NCBI GenBank assembly: GCA_002389045.1
Contig: DGNS01000005.1
Span: 400,924-464,923 of the forward strand
DNA: 64,000 nt
Direction: 5' to 3'
Origin: Thiotrichaceae bacterium UBA4486
GTDB lineage: Bacteria; Pseudomonadota; Gammaproteobacteria; Eutrophobiales; Eutrophobiaceae
Shown: positions 1 through 8,632 of the stretch, piece by piece
Layout of the letters: each line of letters starts with the position of its first letter
How positions within the stretch are numbered: the stretch's first letter is position 1
Notes under the pieces: model-generated
Told to the model about the DNA's origin: nothing
What the model saw: only the letters and a program-made list of their open reading frames with translations
Databases searched by the model: none
Made by a program: the position numbers and the translations under genes

Positions 1-139
1 TCCTTCTATAGCAGCATCTTCCGGGCTTGCCCCGGTATTTCTCTTGTACGGCAACATGTGACTCCCGCTTGCGTGCTACGCGCCTTTGCGAGAGCAATTC
101 AACTGCAATCGTGACGGCTGCGAATCCACAATTGCAGGA

Positions 140-1438
140 TCATGATTCGATAAGTCCCTGCTCCGCTTTTTCCAGTACGCCGATGAGTTCGGCCGCACTC
201 TGGTAACGCGTGTCGGGATGCTTGGCCAGCATCCGGTCGATAATCGGTTGAAAAAAGCCCAGCTTTGCATCGAGCCTCGGGATAGCCGTATGGATATGCT
301 GATAAATCAGCGCCGACGGGGTTTTCGCAACAAACGGTTTCTCACCGGTCAGCATTTCATAAAACAACACACCGGCGCTGTACAGGTCCGAACGGGCGTC
401 AATGGCCAGACCCTGTCCCTGCTCCGGACTCATATAATTGGGCGTGCCGAGGATCTGCCCGGCCATGGTCAGGTCAGCGTTATCACCGAGTCTTTTGGAA
501 ATGCCGAAATCCGCCAGCGCCAGGCTGTCATCACCGCGGAACATGATATTGGCCGGTTTCAGGTCCCGGTGAATAACCCCGTTGTTATGTATCGCATGCA
601 GACCGTAAACAATATGCGTCAGGTAATTCAACGCCACTTCCGGCGCCAGCCCCATCTCCATTCGCTGTTTCAAATCGCCCCTGGAAAAAAACTCCATGGC
701 TATAAACCCGTACTCGTCAGTGATGCCGTGATCATGAATACGGACGACAAACGGACTGTTTACACCGGCGATCAGTTCCGCCTCGAGACGAAACCGCTCG
801 ATGAGGGAAGGATCAACCGCGCGGGTCAGATCCAGCACCTTGAGCACAACCGTAAGGCCGTCCTCGATGCGTTCGGCCAGGTACACCGTTGACATGGCGC
901 CCTTGCCGATCTGGCGGACAAAACGGTAACCAATCTCCAGACGTTGGGGTGGAATGACATCATTGTCATCGGCCGTGGGCAGTACCCGCGTTTTGATCTC
1001 CTCGATGATATGCGTGGCGTCCTGCATTGCTTTGGTCTCGCGCTGCCTGCTCTCCGCAGTGAACTCAAGCGCTTCCCTGATGACCCGGGACAACGTGCCG
1101 GGGGTAATGTCTTTCTTGTTGAGATAATCGCAGGCACCCAGCTTGATCGCCTTTACGGCGGTGTATTCATCACCTTCCGCGGTCAACATGATCGTCGGTG
1201 GAAAATCCGGCAGGCGACTGAAAGTCTGCAGCCATTCCAGGCCGTCTTGCCCCGGCCCGAGGTTATAATCCAGTAACAGCACATCGTAGTTACCCCAGAC
1301 AAAATCCTGCCGTGGCCGTCCCAGGCGTTCGAGATCGTATTCCTCGATATCCACGTCGTCGAACTCCTTGTTCAGGAATAAGCGCAACAGGGAGCGAAAA
1401 TCCCTGGAATCATCGATGATAAGGACGGTAATCGACAT
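140..1438 (-). CDS. Response-regulator receiver fused to Ser/Thr protein kinase
   Basis: A 432-residue signalling protein with no membrane segment, so probably cytoplasmic. Residues 1-125 form a receiver domain: acidic pair D9-D10, phospho-acceptor D57 in LLLDYNL, T86 in IMLTAEG and K108. After a helical linker, residues 170-430 form a Hanks-type kinase with glycine loop GKGAMSTVY, lysine K200 in VVLKVL, catalytic HRDLKPAN at 290-297, DFG at 310 and GTPNYMSPEQ. All key residues are present, so both domains should be active. An upstream histidine kinase may gate the Ser/Thr kinase through D57. It lacks the PASTA repeats of PknB-like kinases. Substrates are unknown; the FHA protein at 17136-18671 is the only obvious phosphothreonine reader nearby, and that link is inference. 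Confidence 0.9.
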   Translation of the reverse strand: MSITVLIIDDSRDFRSLLRLFLNKEFDDVDIEEYDLERLGRPRQDFVWGNYDVLLLDYNLGPGQDGLEWLQTFSRLPDFPPTIMLTAEGDEYTAVKAIKLGACDYLNKKDITPGTLSRVIREALEFTAESRQRETKAMQDATHIIEEIKTRVLPTADDNDVIPPQRLEIGYRFVRQIGKGAMSTVYLAERIEDGLTVVLKVLDLTRAVDPSLIERFRLEAELIAGVNSPFVVRIHDHGITDEYGFIAMEFFSRGDLKQRMEMGLAPEVALNYLTHIVYGLHAIHNNGVIHRDLKPANIMFRGDDSLALADFGISKRLGDNADLTMAGQILGTPNYMSPEQGQGLAIDARSDLYSAGVLFYEMLTGEKPFVAKTPSALIYQHIHTAIPRLDAKLGFFQPIIDRMLAKHPDTRYQSAAELIGVLEKAEQGLIES

Positions 1439-1455
1439 AGCTTAAACAGTGTACC

Positions 1456-1497
1456 TGTAATCTGTAATCTGTAGTCTGTAGTCTGTAGTCTGTTATC
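1456..1497. repeat. Heptamer tandem array, unit TGTAGTC
   Basis: Six contiguous seven-base units are visible: TGTAATC twice, TGTAGTC three times, TGTTATC once. The array runs into the last codons of the RND permease gene on the minus strand: its TAA stop and final AGA arginine codon lie inside or against the last unit. It belongs to the family of 7-bp arrays at gene 3-prime ends described in the findings. Confidence 0.9.
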
Positions 1498-4400
1498 TGG
1501 TTTTAAAGTGCCCAAACTTCAACATAACAGTAGGCATGATCAACAGGTTAAGGATCGTCGACGAGGCCAGACCGCCGATAATGATCGCGGCCATCGGCCC
1601 CATGATTTCACGGCCGGGATTGTCGCTGTCAACGGCAATGGGCAGCATGGCCAACGCGGTGACCAGCGCGGTCATTAGTATGGACGGCAGACGCTCCTGG
1701 GCGCCACGAATGGCGGTATCCAGGTTCCATGGCAATCCTTCTTCCTGGACCAGGAACCGGTAGTGGGAGACCAGCATGATCGAGTTCCTGACCGTGATAC
1801 CGAACAGGGTGACGAATCCGACCAGCGATCCGACCGAAAGACTGCTGCCGGTCAGTAACACCGCGATGACACCACCGATAAGAGCGAAAGGCAGATTGAT
1901 CAGCATGAGCAATACATGCCTCAGACTACCGATGGCAATATAGATCAACATCATGACAACGGCCAGCACCAGGCAGGAAAGCAGGATCAGTTCTTCCTGC
2001 GCTTTCGCCTGTTCGATGGCGGCGCCGGTAAATTCCGGATAGATACGGGCACTGAAGGCGACCTTTTCCAGGATGGTTTCTTCCAGTTCATCCATGAAGC
2101 CGGTAATGTCACGGCCGACGACATGACTGGTGATACTCTGCAGTCGCTTGCCATCCTGGTGCAGTATGTTGTAGCGGCCGGATTGCTGGCGAATGTCAGC
2201 AAAGGTGTGCAGCGGCAGAAGCAGGCCGGCCGGCGTCATTACCGGTAACTGCCGGACATCTTCAGGTGTCTGCCGTTTATCTTCCGGCAGCGTGACCACG
2301 ACATCGAAAATGCGATCGTTTTCCTGGTACCTGGCCACGGCCGTGCCTTCAAAAGCCGTCTTGATCACCGAGACGATTTCCAGCGGCTTCAGTCCATAGT
2401 CCCTGAGCACATCCAGCTTCAAACCGATTTGCAGCAACGGCGTTGCCGACGAGGACTGTACATGCACACTGCGGGCGCCCTCGATGGTTTTCATCACGGC
2501 GGCCACTTCGGTGGCCTTTCTGTCCAGGGCATCGAGATCATTGCCGTAGATGTTGACCACTACCGGCGTGGTGTAACCCGAGATGGTTTCGTAGATACGT
2601 TCGGACAGAAAGTTATAGGCCTCGTAGCGTATACCGGGATACTCCTCGAGGATACGGCGTATTTCATCCAGCACCGCCTGCTGTTCACTGCCACTGAGGT
2701 CAAAGTCCAGATCCACTTCAAACTCACTGTAATGACTGCCGAAGGTATCGGCGCCGCGCTCGGCGCGTCCGGCCCATTGCGACACCGAGATCACACCCGG
2801 GATATCGAGAAAGGCGCGCGTCAGCTGGTTGCCGACGCGAATGGATTCACTCAGCGAGGTGCCCGAGATACTCGAGGTATGCACAATGTAGTGCCCCTCG
2901 CGCAGATTAGGTATGAACTGGCCACCGACACCGGGAAGCACGCTCAGCCCGGCAATGCAGAACAGCAGCGTTACTGAAAACACGAGATAAGGCGAACGCG
3001 AGATGAGGCGCAGCGAGGCGGCATACAGCGGCTGCAGCAGTTTGATTAACGGCGGTTCGACCTTTTTCAATTCCTTTTTCGCCAGCAACAGGTAACACAA
3101 TGCCGGCGTCACGGTCAGCGCCACCAGCAGCGACATCATGATGGACAGAATGTAAGCCGTACCCAGGGGTTCAAACAAGCGGCCGGTAATGCCGCTTAAA
3201 TGCAGTAGCGGTACAAATACCAGCGCGACAATAAAACTGGCATAGACCACCGAGCCACGCACTTCCATGGAAGCGTTGTAGACCACGTCTTTCATGGGCA
3301 GCGGATCCGGCAACTGGCTGTTCTGGCGCAACCGCCGGTAGATGTTCTCGGTATCGATAATAGCGTCATCGACCACCTCTCCGAGGGCTATAGCGAGACC
3401 ACCGATGACCATGATGTTCAGGTTGACGCCGTTTTCGAGCAGGATCAGAATCGCTGTCAACAGTGACAGGGGTATCGCCATGACCGAGATAAACGCCGTC
3501 CTGAAGTTGAACAGGAACACCACCAGCACGGCGACGACAAACAGTCCGCCGACCAGCAAGTGGCCACTGATACTGGCGACGGAACGTTCGATATAGTTGG
3601 CAGGCCGGAACAATGTGGGATGCAACTGGATATCATTTTCGGCAAATATCCGGTCAAGACCGCTGATGGCCTTTTCCACGGCATTGGATACGTTCAGGGT
3701 ATTGGCACCGTACTGGCCGATGACCATCAGCACCACGCCTTCCTTGCCCATGACCGCTGCCTTGCCAACGGCCGGTTCAGGACCGTAATCAATGTCAGCC
3801 ACATCACCCAGGGTGATACTGCTGCCGTTTTCGTAACGAACGACAACATCCGCCAGATCCTCCCTGGTATGCGGCAGGCCGGACAGGGTCAGCGTCAAGC
3901 GCTGATTGATATTCTCGATAAATCCCGCGCCATGGATCCCCGTAGCCTCCCGGGCCGCGGCGGAAATTTCGTTGATACCCAGGTTGTATTGCCTGAGTTT
4001 GTTCTCGTCTATCTGTATCTGCAGTTGTTTGACTTCACCGCCAAACACATTGACATCGGCCACGCCTGGAACACTGAGGATGATCGGCACCAGGTTCCAG
4101 TCGACAATACTGCGCATTTCCATCAGATCGACACTGTCAGAAGTCACTCCCATGGTCAGTATGGTGGCCGAGGATGAGGCCATCGGTACCGGTACAGCAG
4201 GGCCGACGCCCTGCGGCAATTGACCGGCGAGCCCGGTCAGGCGTTCGGACACCAGTTGACGGTTGCGATAAATATCGGTGTCTTCCTCAAAGTAAATATT
4301 GACGACCGAGAGACCCTGGATGGACTCGGAGCGCACATGATCGATACCGATGAGTCCCGAGAGTGACTTCTCGATGGGACGGGTAACCAGTATCTCCACC

Positions 4401-4579
4401 TGGTCAGTGGAGTAGCCGGGGGCCTCGGTCTGCACGACGATGAGGTTGGGCGAAAATTCCGGGAAAATGTCGAGACCGGCCCGTGACAGCGTATAGACAC
4501 TGTAAAACATCAACAAGGTCGCGGCAGTGATGACCACACCACGAAAGTTGATTGCAAACCTGACCAGAAGCGAAAGCAT
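1493..4579 (-). CDS. RND efflux permease, CusA/CzcA-like
   Basis: Inner-membrane proton-antiport pump of the heavy-metal-efflux or related RND group; 1028 residues matches the family length. The N-terminal helix is followed by a periplasmic porter domain, a helix block from about 335 to 530, a second porter domain and a C-terminal helix block. The segment GEVVDDAIIDTEN near residue 405 carries the acidic cluster expected of the proton relay in transmembrane helix 4. It is the last gene of a three-gene operon after the outer-membrane factor and the adaptor (15 bp gap). Closeness to COG3696-type pumps suggests metal or small cationic substrates, but no metal-binding motif is clear enough to name one. 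The final codons merge with a heptamer repeat array. Confidence 0.9.
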   Translation of the reverse strand: MLSLLVRFAINFRGVVITAATLLMFYSVYTLSRAGLDIFPEFSPNLIVVQTEAPGYSTDQVEILVTRPIEKSLSGLIGIDHVRSESIQGLSVVNIYFEEDTDIYRNRQLVSERLTGLAGQLPQGVGPAVPVPMASSSATILTMGVTSDSVDLMEMRSIVDWNLVPIILSVPGVADVNVFGGEVKQLQIQIDENKLRQYNLGINEISAAAREATGIHGAGFIENINQRLTLTLSGLPHTREDLADVVVRYENGSSITLGDVADIDYGPEPAVGKAAVMGKEGVVLMVIGQYGANTLNVSNAVEKAISGLDRIFAENDIQLHPTLFRPANYIERSVASISGHLLVGGLFVVAVLVVFLFNFRTAFISVMAIPLSLLTAILILLENGVNLNIMVIGGLAIALGEVVDDAIIDTENIYRRLRQNSQLPDPLPMKDVVYNASMEVRGSVVYASFIVALVFVPLLHLSGITGRLFEPLGTAYILSIMMSLLVALTVTPALCYLLLAKKELKKVEPPLIKLLQPLYAASLRLISRSPYLVFSVTLLFCIAGLSVLPGVGGQFIPNLREGHYIVHTSSISGTSLSESIRVGNQLTRAFLDIPGVISVSQWAGRAERGADTFGSHYSEFEVDLDFDLSGSEQQAVLDEIRRILEEYPGIRYEAYNFLSERIYETISGYTTPVVVNIYGNDLDALDRKATEVAAVMKTIEGARSVHVQSSSATPLLQIGLKLDVLRDYGLKPLEIVSVIKTAFEGTAVARYQENDRIFDVVVTLPEDKRQTPEDVRQLPVMTPAGLLLPLHTFADIRQQSGRYNILHQDGKRLQSITSHVVGRDITGFMDELEETILEKVAFSARIYPEFTGAAIEQAKAQEELILLSCLVLAVVMMLIYIAIGSLRHVLLMLINLPFALIGGVIAVLLTGSSLSVGSLVGFVTLFGITVRNSIMLVSHYRFLVQEEGLPWNLDTAIRGAQERLPSILMTALVTALAMLPIAVDSDNPGREIMGPMAAIIIGGLASSTILNLLIMPTVMLKFGHFKTR

Positions 4580-4594
4580 CCTTAACGCACCGGC

Positions 4595-5695
4595 TCAGTC
4601 ATCATCCTCATCCGGGATGGCCCACTTGAACTCTTCGGACAACAAGGTCTGCCCGCCATGGACCACCACGGTATCAGACGTATCCAGACCTTCGGTTACG
4701 ATCCATCCCTTATCCAGTTGCCTGGCGTGTGCAAGGGGTTTCCTGATAAAAATCCTCTCATCATGCCTGATATAGATCCAGGGATCGTTGGCATACCAGA
4801 TTACGGCGCTGGCCGGAATAAACAGGCCGGAGAGTCTCTCCCCCTGTTCCGCAATCCAGGCAAACAGGCGTGTACCGGGGCGGAATTCGGCTGACTTCGC
4901 CAGGTAAACATGACTCTCCGAGTACAGCGGATTGCTGACCCGGTTGGCGCGGTCAACATAGGTGGCTTCGATCGCCGTTGAGCGATCATTCCTGTTACTG
5001 ACATATACGGCCTGCCCTGTCCCGGCAAGCGCCTGGTTCTTTGTCAATGAGACCTGCACCAGTACGTTCCTGTGCGCCGCAAGCAAATCAAATTCATCCT
5101 TGCGCTCCTTGTCCAGCACCAGTTGACTGATGGCCTCACCCCAGGTCGATTCAATATCATAAACAAGATTTTCAAGCCGGGTTCTCAGCGCGGCCACTTC
5201 GGCAGCCTTGAGATCCCGGTCAGCGCGGTGTTTTTCCAGTTCGCGCGTGGACAGGCTGCGGCTTTCGTGCAATGCCTCGGCCCGCCTGAGGATCAGGTTC
5301 AGATTGTGCAGATCATTTTCAAGTACCCTGATTTCCGATTGCGTATTGATGTACTCACTCCGGGTCTTGACCAGCGGTGAGATATCCATGACTTCCGCGT
5401 AGGCCTTGAATTCCGGTTGAAATGTAATGGGCGATGGTTTTGCGAATTCCAGCCCGGCAATGGCAATGACTTCATCATCAACCTGAATGGCCTTGTAACC
5501 GCCGATAATACGAATACGCTCCTGTTCTTCACTTTCATCCGGGTCAGTAACTTCATCGTCGTCATCATCCGGATTTGTAGCGGCAGGTATGAGCATTTCC
5601 AGGTAGCCGGTATTGATAATGGCAGCCCGTTCGAGCAAAAACACGCCAAGCAGCAACGCTGTTACCAGCAGCAGTATTTTAAAGAGCAGATTCAT
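4595..5695 (-). CDS. Periplasmic adaptor (membrane fusion) protein of the RND system
   Basis: A 366-residue adaptor expected to bridge the permease and the outer-membrane factor. The preferred ATG at 5695 gives a strong N-terminal hydrophobic anchor (LLFKILLLVTALLLGVFLL) and a GGTAAG-like ribosome site; an in-frame ATG at 5770 would add 25 residues deep inside the upstream gene. After the anchor comes an unusual acidic run (NPDDDDDEVTDPDESEEQ), then a long coiled hairpin (roughly 95-190 of the shorter form) and beta-rich lipoyl-like and barrel regions; the end is again acidic (AIPDEDDD). It overlaps the outer-membrane factor gene by 17 bp, which suggests translational coupling. The acidic patches could bind cations; that is inference. 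Confidence 0.8.
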   Translation of the reverse strand: MNLLFKILLLVTALLLGVFLLERAAIINTGYLEMLIPAATNPDDDDDEVTDPDESEEQERIRIIGGYKAIQVDDEVIAIAGLEFAKPSPITFQPEFKAYAEVMDISPLVKTRSEYINTQSEIRVLENDLHNLNLILRRAEALHESRSLSTRELEKHRADRDLKAAEVAALRTRLENLVYDIESTWGEAISQLVLDKERKDEFDLLAAHRNVLVQVSLTKNQALAGTGQAVYVSNRNDRSTAIEATYVDRANRVSNPLYSESHVYLAKSAEFRPGTRLFAWIAEQGERLSGLFIPASAVIWYANDPWIYIRHDERIFIRKPLAHARQLDKGWIVTEGLDTSDTVVVHGGQTLLSEEFKWAIPDEDDD

Positions 5696-7172
5696 TGTTA
5701 TTCTTACCGTTAACCGTATGGATCCAGTGTGTCGCGGCAACGACCGGATCGAGTGACTGGTGCCGGTCATGCAGCAACTGCTGAAGTTGCAGCACGGCCA
5801 GCGCGGCTTCGTTGTATATCTTTAACTGCGTCTGCCGGGCCCTGAAATATTCCAGCCGGTTGCGCAATATTTCCACCCTGTCAATGCCACCGAGTTCGAT
5901 CTGCTGCTGGAGATCGGCCGCGCGCTGTTCCACTGCATCGATAATATTATCACTTACCTCGATCGATCGGGCATGACGTTGCACGGCATTGACCACCCGG
6001 TACAGCCGGTTCAATAACTGTTTTTGTAAAACAATAATCTCCTGCTGCCTGATCCTGCGTTCCTCCATGGCCTCGCGTATGCGCAGATCACGCTCCGTGT
6101 TGGTGAACAGGGGCAGGATCCAGGATGCTCCCAGCGTCCAGATATTGTCTGATTGATCAAAAATAAATCCCGGTGAGAGTACGATATCGGGATACTGTTT
6201 TTCGATTTCCAGTTTCAGTTGCGCCTCGGACACGGCATAATCATTCAGACGCCTGGCCAGGCCGAGATGACGGTTCAGCAGGCTGGTCTGCATGGCCGGC
6301 ATATCCGCATCGTCAGGATTACTGTTCGCGTACAACCCGCGGGCAACATCCAGCGGATCAAGGTAACTGATTTCGATCCGCTCGAACTCATGTGGCGGCA
6401 ATTGTGTCATGGTCAGCAACTCATCACGAAATTGCTCGCGGCGATTGATTTGTAACCGATGTTCAAATTTCAACTGCTGGATTTCAAGTTTTACCGAGCT
6501 GATCTCGAACTGGCTGACACTGCCCAGTTCAAACTTGTTCTGCAATTGCTTCAGTAAATCCTCCAGCACCTCGAGTTCACGTTGCGTCTCGTTCACGCTG
6601 GCATCATTGAGCAGAAATCCCTGGTAGTTTTCACGAAACTGCCGGTAGAGATCCACCGCAAGTTCATCGATCGCCAGTCTGGCATTCAGGCGTTCAACTT
6701 CAGCCAGAGCCTGTCTCGCCTCACGTTTACCCGCACGTTCATAGACAAAGCCGAGGACAGCGCCGATGGTCCATGGGGATGGTTCGTCATCAGAAGTATC
6801 ACTGTGATACTCAAAGGGGATGGATAACTCCGGATTGATCCTGTAACCGGAATACCCGGCAGTCACCTCGGCTTTTTGCAGCCGATTCAGGGCCGCACGC
6901 ATCTCCGGATGATAATACAGGCCGGTCAGATACAGACGCTCCAGCGAAAAATCATGAGACTGCAGGGATTCCGCAGACTGGCCGTTGGAGACCAGGAACC
7001 GGTTGAGTTCAGGATTGTCAATACTCCAGGTTTCGATGTGTTGTGCTGTTTCGTTGATATTCACGGGTTCGGATTGATAATGATGAATTGCACATCCCTG
7101 TAGCAGTATTAACAGTAGCGGTGGCAGGACACGGGATATATATGACCGGCATGTGAATGCTGCGTTGTTCAT
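5679..7172 (-). CDS. TolC-family outer-membrane efflux lipoprotein
   Basis: A 497-residue outer-membrane factor, first gene of the tripartite efflux operon. The N-terminus has a signal segment ending in a lipobox, LLQGC at about residues 23-27, so the mature protein is probably lipidated like CusC or OprM. The rest is dominated by long amphipathic helices with internal duplication (for example 150-260 and 360-470), as expected for the trimeric channel-tunnel fold. The order outer-membrane factor, adaptor, pump on one strand with overlaps or gaps under 20 bp indicates co-transcription. No regulator adjoins the operon. Confidence 0.88.
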   Translation of the reverse strand: MNNAAFTCRSYISRVLPPLLLILLQGCAIHHYQSEPVNINETAQHIETWSIDNPELNRFLVSNGQSAESLQSHDFSLERLYLTGLYYHPEMRAALNRLQKAEVTAGYSGYRINPELSIPFEYHSDTSDDEPSPWTIGAVLGFVYERAGKREARQALAEVERLNARLAIDELAVDLYRQFRENYQGFLLNDASVNETQRELEVLEDLLKQLQNKFELGSVSQFEISSVKLEIQQLKFEHRLQINRREQFRDELLTMTQLPPHEFERIEISYLDPLDVARGLYANSNPDDADMPAMQTSLLNRHLGLARRLNDYAVSEAQLKLEIEKQYPDIVLSPGFIFDQSDNIWTLGASWILPLFTNTERDLRIREAMEERRIRQQEIIVLQKQLLNRLYRVVNAVQRHARSIEVSDNIIDAVEQRAADLQQQIELGGIDRVEILRNRLEYFRARQTQLKIYNEAALAVLQLQQLLHDRHQSLDPVVAATHWIHTVNGKNNNESAL

Positions 7173-7219
7173 CGGGGCATTAATAATGAAGATTGTATTT
7201 CAGCCTGTGACAGAAAGGT

Positions 7220-8185
7220 ATGTTGCCGTCCAAACCACTCGTTATCGTTATATTCATGAATAATATATACATTTTATGCGTTTGTCTGGTACTGATTCCG
7301 TTGTTTGCCGCGGCTGATGAGGCTGAACTGCAACGCCAGTGCGCTCCCTGGCGCGTTGAGATCCCTGATACCGGCAACCTGGACGTAGACACCGCGTATA
7401 CGGATGGATTGCTCTGGAAGGTTGTGAAAGACAACAGGGTCAACTACCTGTTCGGTAGCATGCATTCCCGGGATCCGCGCGTTGCCGTGGTCCCTCCTCA
7501 GGTTCGCCTGGCCATGCAATCAACCGATATCTACCTGAGCGAAGTCGACCAGGGCATGGAAGCCAACCAGGTTTTTCTGGACGCCATGACCATGGAAGAG
7601 GGCAAATCCCTGGCCGACCACCTGCATCCCGAACTCGCCGGACTGCTGGTATACAAGGCCGGGAAATACGGTATCGAGGCGAAGCGAGCCCTTCAATTAC
7701 AACCGTGGGCCGCCTTCAGTCTCATCGGCCGCCCCCGGCCGACCCGCGGCCTGACACTGGACCAGGTCCTGATGAATTACGCCATACGTCAAAATCACGA
7801 AGTTCACGCCCTGGAAAGCATGCAGGAGCTGCTTGGCAGTCTTCAATCCATTCCCATGGATGACCAGATAGAGATCCTGAGCGACACCCTGTGCAACCAT
7901 GAACAGATCCTTGAATCCATCCGTGAACAGGTCAATCTGTATATGCGTGCCGATCTGGAGGCCATGGTGCGCATGAACGCGAAACCGCACCGCGATGAAC
8001 AAGTACATCAGCGTTTCATGAAAATCATGGTGGATGATCGCAACCGGCGCATGCTGCAGCGCCTGTTGCCATGGTTCGAGAAGGGCAGCAACTTTGCAAC
8101 CATCGGCGCTACACACCTGCATGGTGAACACGGCCTGCTCAGCCTGCTGGTGGAACGGGGATACAGGGTTAACAATGTGTTCTAA
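7220..8185 (+). CDS. TraB/GumN family protein
   Basis: A 321-residue probably exported protein of the TraB/GumN (PF01963-like) family, sometimes compared with metalloproteases of the Tiki fold. Seen: N-terminal hydrophobic signal segment, the early motif YLFGSMHSRDPRV with the conserved GxxH, the acidic motif LSEVDQG, and the C-terminal motif ATIGATHLHGEHGLLSLL before a short tail. Start choice is uncertain: the ATG at 7220 has a purine-rich site too close to it, while an ATG at 7256 yields the cleaner signal peptide MNNIYILCVCLVLIPLF. It stands alone, divergent from the efflux operon. Its 3-prime end abuts degenerate repeat DNA. Confidence 0.85.
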   Translation: MLPSKPLVIVIFMNNIYILCVCLVLIPLFAAADEAELQRQCAPWRVEIPDTGNLDVDTAYTDGLLWKVVKDNRVNYLFGSMHSRDPRVAVVPPQVRLAMQSTDIYLSEVDQGMEANQVFLDAMTMEEGKSLADHLHPELAGLLVYKAGKYGIEAKRALQLQPWAAFSLIGRPRPTRGLTLDQVLMNYAIRQNHEVHALESMQELLGSLQSIPMDDQIEILSDTLCNHEQILESIREQVNLYMRADLEAMVRMNAKPHRDEQVHQRFMKIMVDDRNRRMLQRLLPWFEKGSNFATIGATHLHGEHGLLSLLVERGYRVNNVF

Positions 8186-8272
8186 GTTCAAGGTTCGAAG
8201 TTCCAGAACCTGGAAGCTATTTACCTGGTAGAAGATAGCCACAAGCTACTAGCAACTAGTGCTTCGTTGTTC

Positions 8273-8300
8273 CTTGTGGCTTGTGGCTTGTGGCTTGTGG
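8273..8300. repeat. Heptamer tandem array, unit CTTGTGG
   Basis: Four perfect CTTGTGG units end exactly one base before the stop codon of the DUF1244 gene (minus strand). An inverted copy of the unit (AGCCACAAGC) lies at about 8237-8246, so the two can form a hairpin between the convergent genes. The unit differs from the other heptamer arrays but the period and the placement against a stop codon are the same. Confidence 0.85.
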
Positions 8301-8549
8301 CTATTTTTTCTGATACTTCTCCTTCCATTCCGAATAAGGCATGCCGTAAATCATTTCCCTGACCTGTTCGTAATCCAGCTCGATGCCCTTTTCCTCGGCG
8401 GCTTCCTTGTACCATTTGGACAGGCAGTTACGGCAGAATCCCGCCAGGTTCATCAAATCGATATTCTGGACCTCGGTATGTTCACGCAAGTGGGAGACCA
8501 GCCGGCGAAATGCGGCTGCTTCGAGCTCCGTGGTGTTAACTTCACTCAT
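8301..8549 (-). CDS. DUF1244 family protein
   Basis: An 82-residue soluble protein of the small DUF1244 family, usually about 80-100 residues in proteobacteria. The signature AFRRLVSHLREHTEVQNIDL followed by MNLAGFCRNCLSKWY, with two cysteines three residues apart, is plain. The function of the family is not established. It is a single gene, convergent with the TraB-like gene and divergent from ndh. The stop codon follows the CTTGTGG array directly. Confidence 0.85.
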   Translation of the reverse strand: MSEVNTTELEAAAFRRLVSHLREHTEVQNIDLMNLAGFCRNCLSKWYKEAAEEKGIELDYEQVREMIYGMPYSEWKEKYQKK

Positions 8550-8632
8550 GATAAAAAGACGCTCTCATATAATATGAATGGTTCTGGTATTATAATCGCC
8601 AGACATTCCACGATAAACCATAAATAAAACGA

